NCBI GenBank assembly: GCA_021399435.1
Contig: JAJTUP010000006.1
Coordinates: forward strand, 992,001 to 1,056,000
Length of the DNA stretch: 64,000 nucleotides
From: Diaporthe sp. PMI_573
Taxonomy: Eukaryota > Ascomycota > Sordariomycetes > Diaporthales > Diaporthaceae
Direction: 5' to 3'
Made by a program: the position numbers and the translations under genes. The number at the start of each line of letters is the position of its first letter. The first letter of the stretch is position 1. A model generated the notes under the pieces. That model was given only the letters and a program-made list of their open reading frames with translations. It ran no database searches and was not told where the DNA came from. This document shows, piece after piece, positions 59,350-64,000 of this stretch.

Positions 59350-60747
59350 GGTGGGCCAGCTTGGGAGTTGAGCGATGGCGGTGGTTTGTGATTTGCAAGA
59401 GTTTAAGGGCACGCTCGACAAGATGGAGGGAGGCCAGGAAGGCAAGGTTTATAAACAGGTGGCAGGGCCCAGCGTTTGCAGATGTGGCATTCAGAAGTGG
59501 CCTGACCCTTTCACTTCACGGCCAAATAGACACCGAAGAAAAGTGAATCTGAACAAGCGCAGAACTTATTGCTCCCTAGAGACTGGCACTCCAGAGGATG
59601 ACGCTCTTTCCAGCACGGCCACCTCCAGCTGAGCCAAGAAAGAATGTGGCACGCAGGATCAACTCTTGATCGCCTCAACAGTTCATCATCTTCCTCCCCT
59701 GCTGCACAGAGCTGCGGGTTTTCTCTTCCAACAAGTGTAATGTGCCTTTGAGCAGTGTTCGCTGAGCTTCGCTTGCAGTCAATAGTGGTCGGGGATGGAC
59801 GGGGTTCTCGGTGGGCGATCGGGGTGGGCACTGCCGCAAGTCCGGCAAGAAATGCTATGATTGTAGGTTCTAGACGAGTCCCTACTTGGCATTCAATCAC
59901 GCTCAGAGCTTTCGACGAGTACTGGAAGGTGAATCTGGTCGGGCAGTGAGTCCTGTTGCGATGAGCAGTAACAGTGTGGACGATGTGTTGAAGGAAGGAC
60001 GAGCAAACGGGACGTCAAAGGCGTGGAGCCGCACTAGCTCGACAACACTTGGGCAGTATGGGTTACGTAAGCAGAACTACCCATGCAACAGAAGTCTGCA
60101 GAGACTCGTCAGTATCTTGTTATCTGACTCCAAACTTGAACTTTGTTGTTGTCACAACATCAAAAAGGAATGTGTGCACTGGATCAAGTTGTATTGTGTT
60201 GTTGGTCTCGGTGGGCTGAATAATTGCTTTCAAATGGTCTTGGTGGCCCGACAGGCTGAACGATTCTGTTGTGTGTTTGCAGAGCAGACCCAGATCTCCA
60301 GTCTGGGCCATGGCAGCTTTTATAATTGTCCATTTCTGTCAACTTTGTGTTCGAGTGTGGAAGGCCTGGGTCACACGTCAAAGGGACTTGGACATGGTGC
60401 TTGACGGTGTCAGACTAGGTCGCTTATCTCTTGCGATGGCTTCAACCTTGACGGGCCGGTTTATGTCAAGCTTGACAGCGGCAGAGACTAGTAGAGGAAC
60501 TGAAAGAATACAAATGGTCTATGACATCAAAAAGCAGCACATTTCAATCACACAGGTCCATTTTTTGTTATTGAAAAATGAATAGACAAATGACTCATCG
60601 AACTTGGTTCTTTTGTCTTTAGCCAGGCAACTCCAACATGGCGCATCTCGGATTCCTTTGTCCGCCCCTGCACGCAAGGAACGAGCTAATTACCAATCAC
60701 GTTACTGTTTTGCTTCCCCCCCCATCCCTTCCCAGCAAAACTCCAGA
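59350..60747. other. Intergenic region upstream of pcf11
   Basis: No supported gene. It holds the pcf11 promoter and the 3' flank of the secreted-protein gene. Confidence 0.5.
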
Positions 60748-61363
60748 TCAGACATAGCCATTTCTAGTTTCATTGCTTGCCTCTCGAAGTGTCCATGAAA
60801 TACGAGCTTTTGGTGATTGTTTTGAAGTGCAGTTCATCTCTCCGTGAGTGGTTTCCAACTGGTCACCACCTCCAGTCTTTGCAAGTTCAACAGACTGGTT
60901 GATGATGCTGTGAATGTCAAACTTGCCAACCCTGTTTGTTTGCCACCCGCTGTCAGCACAGTAAATTTTTCCGGACACAAAGCCTCAAAAGTGGTGACAT
61001 GGTGGTAGGTGAGAAAGTGGCCTACCAGGTAGCATTCTTGCCGGTGTCAATCCGCTTCACTGCTAGCTCACAGCTGCCAACGGTGAAAAGCTTGTAGTAC
61101 TGGTCTGGCAGATCAGTTGAATCCTGCCAATTTGACATTTCCACACTGAAGTTGGCTGTGCTCGGGATGTCAAGGATGTCAAAACAGTCGGTGACCTGGA
61201 TCTGGCCGCCACCAACGACGCCAACAGTGGTCCGGTCACATTGGTCATTGCTGGTGTTGGCGGTGTTGCTCCTGACGGTTCCAGGTGTTTGGGAAGGAGG
61301 ATCGCGGGTGAGGCTGGCCGTAGCCAACACGCCGAAAAGGAGGAGAACAATGGCGTGAAGCAT
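60748..61363 (-). CDS. Small secreted protein, Hce2/Ecp2-like (paralogue 1)
   Basis: A predicted secreted protein of 173 residues. Exons 61363-61026 and 60931-60748 are separated by a 94-bp intron that splits the Trp codon in NATW/VGKF. The signal peptide covers about residues 1-18 (MLHAIVLLLFGVLATAS). Four cysteines in the mature part (C42, C60, C98, C147) have nearly the same spacing as in the 63-kb paralogue (45, 65, 103, 150). The blocks VTDC, FTVGSCELAVKR, VGKFDIHSIINQSV and GEMNC fit my recollection of the Hce2 domain (homologues of the Cladosporium fulvum Ecp2 effector). Family assignment is moderate, secretion is likely. Whether it acts on a plant host or on other microbes cannot be seen from sequence. 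Confidence 0.8.
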
Positions 61364-63046
61364 CTTGTCGAGTATCTTGGACGTTTTTGAGACTCAATGT
61401 CGTTTCTGATGTGATCGCTGATAATGACAAAGTAAGCGATTGTTTCACGCTGATATCCGTGGCATAGACGGCAGATGAGCGGGGAGCAAGTGATTTGAAT
61501 CTCATTTGAGCCTTTGGTTAGTACTATGTTCAACGGTCTGTGACACAGAACTAGTTAGGTAGGGATGATTCACTAGCTTCTGCTGCTCTGGATGGATGTC
61601 AGCTACTAGATCACGATGGCCGATCGACTTTCTGAGTACTTCTCACACATTATATATGCCATTGTGAGGCAACAGTTATTGATTGCAGAGCATACATCGA
61701 CGGAGGATGGTCAGTTACTTACAATGAATTTAGCCGACAGCACCTCCTAGGGATCGTCATGTGAGCGGTACCGGTACTTTCTGGCATGCTCCCCAATATG
61801 TGTTGCCCGTGTCAAATAGCGAATGAGAGATCTTTGATGATTCTGCAGTGGTCTTCTGTTGATGCTGCCCACCTGGCCATGTCACATTGCCAGGTGGCAT
61901 CTGTGCCAACAACAGACTGTGTGAAGCACAGAGGGTGGTGTATCGTTACGGCTGATTCGACGTGCGTTTGAGGCAAGATATGCCCTCGGAAGAGTATTGT
62001 GTTGCATCAGTATGATCGAAGGATCTGACCTCCTATGAACATAGATAAAAGGCGCATTATGTTGAGGCGCAGTAGTCATTTGCACATTGAAACCTTGCTG
62101 TCGGCCAAGCGGTGATCACTACATGAGTGTGCTGCCCAGAACCCATGCAATCTCACAGAGTAGTCATTTACGTGCTCAATACGCTGAAAGGAAAGCTGTT
62201 TCTCAGGAGACACACGACAGTCCTGGTGCCTCCCCGCCCAAGGCACGCCAAGTAACCAACCTCGTCCCTACTACTTAGGCAACGGTACAGGGTCTGATTT
62301 CGAAACTGGCTTGGGCCCGTGGCCGAGTGGTCTGAAGCTTTCGAAACATTTGACCTAATTTGATTAGGTGCCTCGAAGCCACGGGTTCAAGCCCCCTGAT
62401 GTTCAAGGGACCTCGTGTGGAATACGAAGTTTTCTTCGGTTCGCATAGACACCGGCTTGTCTTCGGACTTGCCTTGTGCTCGCTAGCAACGCTCCTCATG
62501 GCTTCCCTTGGACATCTCTTTTTGCCTCTTAATCCTGATGTTGCCCTCTATCTCTCCATAGATCGTTTTGTTTGTACCCACACAAATCAACGATGATACT
62601 TGTGGTGTGTTCTTCAGTTTGAGCCTCTTGATTTCCATTTCCACCTTCTGGTGTTGAGCCCCCGAAACAATTGTGGCCCTCCTCCTTTCTAATCCTCGGA
62701 GCAGGCATCAGCAGTGCTTAATCATTATAGCTGCTCTTTACTTTACTACTGGACGAAACCGTGGAGTCATGATGGGGCACTCCCAACACGACGAAACCCA
62801 AAGACGGCACATGTGTTTGCAACGTTAATTGGGTCATGAGAAACAAAGTCGAAGGCCATAGTCGATTTTATCAAATCTTCCTATCGAGAGGCTCTAATGT
62901 TCTGGCATCGGCACCAGTTGGCCGCAAAACATGAGGCTCAAGTTGGGCTCAGCTCAAGTCCTATTGGTATGAGAGCTTAAACCCGCAGGCGTGATTCCGC
63001 AAAGCCTGCCAAGTGACCCTTTGTCCCAACCACGAAAAGACCGTTC
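61364..63046. other. Spacer between the two secreted-protein genes
   Basis: No protein gene supported. It contains a tRNA-like sequence with polymerase III-type A and B boxes (62314-62400). Confidence 0.5.
62314..62400 (+). other. tRNA-like relic with Pol III A and B boxes
   Basis: TGGCCGAGTGG (62320-62330) fits the A box and GGTTCAAGCCC (62384-62394) fits the B box. A TTCGA/TCGAA stem lies between them, and inside it a CCTAAT/ATTAGG hairpin. The D-stem has a mismatch and the flanking acceptor arms do not pair, so it is not a working tRNA. It could be a decayed Leu/Ser-type tRNA or the head of a tRNA-derived SINE. Confidence 0.4.
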
Positions 63047-63765
63047 CTAGTTGGTACTGCCAGGCGTCCGTAGAGTCCACTCAAAGTTGACCTCGCCCTT
63101 GTTTCCAGTATCCGTGTCGCAATTCATCTGTCCCTCGACCGTCTCGAAGGCGACACCGTCGCGCGAGCTGGCGATCGAGCTGCTCACAACATCCTTCATG
63201 TCCTGATCTCCGAGCCTGTTTCGGTGGTTTGAAATGTCAGCAGATTGTCCCACTTGCAAGTGTTATTTCCAAGGTTGAGTGCGTTGTTGGTGGTTACTCA
63301 CATGAGAGTGTTGTTCAGGCCGTCAAGCCTCTTCAGCGCAAACTGGCAGCTGCCCTTGGTTCCCAGCACGAAGAAGTGGTCCGCGAGCGCGGTCGAGTTC
63401 TCCCAGAGAGACAACTCGTATGTGAAGTGGATCTGGTTCCACGCGGCCAACATGTTGTTGCAGTCTGCGATGGGGACCATCTTGTCGTTGCTGCCAAAAT
63501 CTGCTTTGTGTCAGTGGCGGCCTCACGGGCCTGGAACGTTGGCATTAATGATGTGCTTTAGGGGACGGGCCAAGGTGGGTGTGGGGATGAAGATTGGGGT
63601 TCGATACGTACAGGTGAAGGAGCTGGTGCCGCAGTGATTGCTGGCGGCCGACTCCAAGACGGGGTGGGAAACTTGGGGCTTCTGATATTGGGGGTTGGGC
63701 GCGGCGGTGCCGAGACAGATCATTGCCATGAAGGAGACGGCGATGAGGAACATCTTGGAATGCAT
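63047..63765 (-). CDS. Small secreted protein, Hce2/Ecp2-like (paralogue 2)
   Basis: A predicted secreted protein of 173 residues, the same length as paralogue 1. Exons are 63765-63612, 63500-63302 and 63215-63047; introns are 111 and 86 bp. The signal peptide is about residues 1-22 (MHSKMFLIAVSFMAMICLGT). The mature part starts with HCGTSSFTYFGSN, then IADC, GTKGSCQFALKR, LGDQDMKDVVSSSI and GQMNC. CG.S.F near the start and the GDQD block are typical of the Hce2 domain. Its second intron sits close to the single intron of paralogue 1, while the first intron is unique. Tandem duplication with later intron gain or loss is the simplest history. Confidence 0.83.
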
Positions 63766-64000
63766 GTTGTATTTCTGAGACGAGGCGGGGAAGTTGTTGC
63801 TAGTTGATTGACTCCCACGGAACGAGTTGTGAAAGGGTTGGTGTTGGCAGGAAGGAGATGGTGGATCTGAACGGGCAGCAACTCCGACGTTTTTATTCTT
63901 GATCCCATCTTTCACTTTCGATCTCTCAGGTTCTGGTCGGCCCCTCTAGTCGCTTAGTGAATCACTCGTGCACCACAGTATTCACTCATGGCCACGCGTG
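63766..64000. other. Upstream flank of paralogue 2
   Basis: It contains the presumed promoter and 5' leader of the secreted-protein gene; no other feature is visible. Confidence 0.5.

Overview
The window looks like chromosomal DNA of a filamentous ascomycete (Pezizomycotina, most likely Sordariomycetes). Genes are split by short introns (about 48-200 bp) with GT..AG ends and CTRAC-like branch sites. The protein set is typically fungal: a Zn2Cys6 regulator with a fungal_trans domain, PA-TM-RING and Myb proteins, a fungal xylose/dihydrodiol dehydrogenase and Hce2-like secreted proteins. There is no operon logic and no viral or bacterial gene content. Species is not resolved.

Layout. 1-9419: no convincing gene; simple repeats and a pyrimidine-rich leader before the Zn2Cys6 regulator (9420-11966, +). 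14577-17869 (-): glutamate decarboxylase, which I could close as a 17-exon, 517-residue model. Six of its 16 introns belong to two repeated sequence families, resembling introner-like elements, and one intron appears to be GC-AG. 18.9-28.1 kb (-): a graveyard of decayed tandem copies of two gene families, an unrecognised family (here 'U') and a superfamily-1 helicase-like family (here 'H'), all with stops, frameshifts or deletions. 28.2-31 kb: gene-poor. 31073-32798 (-): PA-TM-RING ubiquitin ligase. 35668-36768 (-): tubulin folding cofactor B. 36.8-43.9 kb: a 7-kb gene-free stretch leading to a Myb/SANT protein (43943-45674, +). 48025-49242 (-): tRNA wobble methyltransferase Trm9. 51623-53036 (-): Gfo/Idh/MocA dehydrogenase. 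54472-55521 (+): aldo/keto reductase-like protein lacking two catalytic residues. 56802-59349 (-): Pcf11, six exons. 60748-61363 and 63047-63765 (-): two paralogous 173-residue secreted proteins of Hce2/Ecp2 type.

Most genes are unconnected housekeeping or regulatory functions: GABA shunt, tubulin folding, tRNA modification, mRNA 3'-end formation, ubiquitylation. The accessory part consists of the decayed U/H array next to the glutamate decarboxylase gene and the secreted-protein pair at the right end. Splice models were built by hand; seven multi-exon models close in frame from ATG to stop and the Myb model lacks its first exon. Family assignments come from motif recognition, not from searches.
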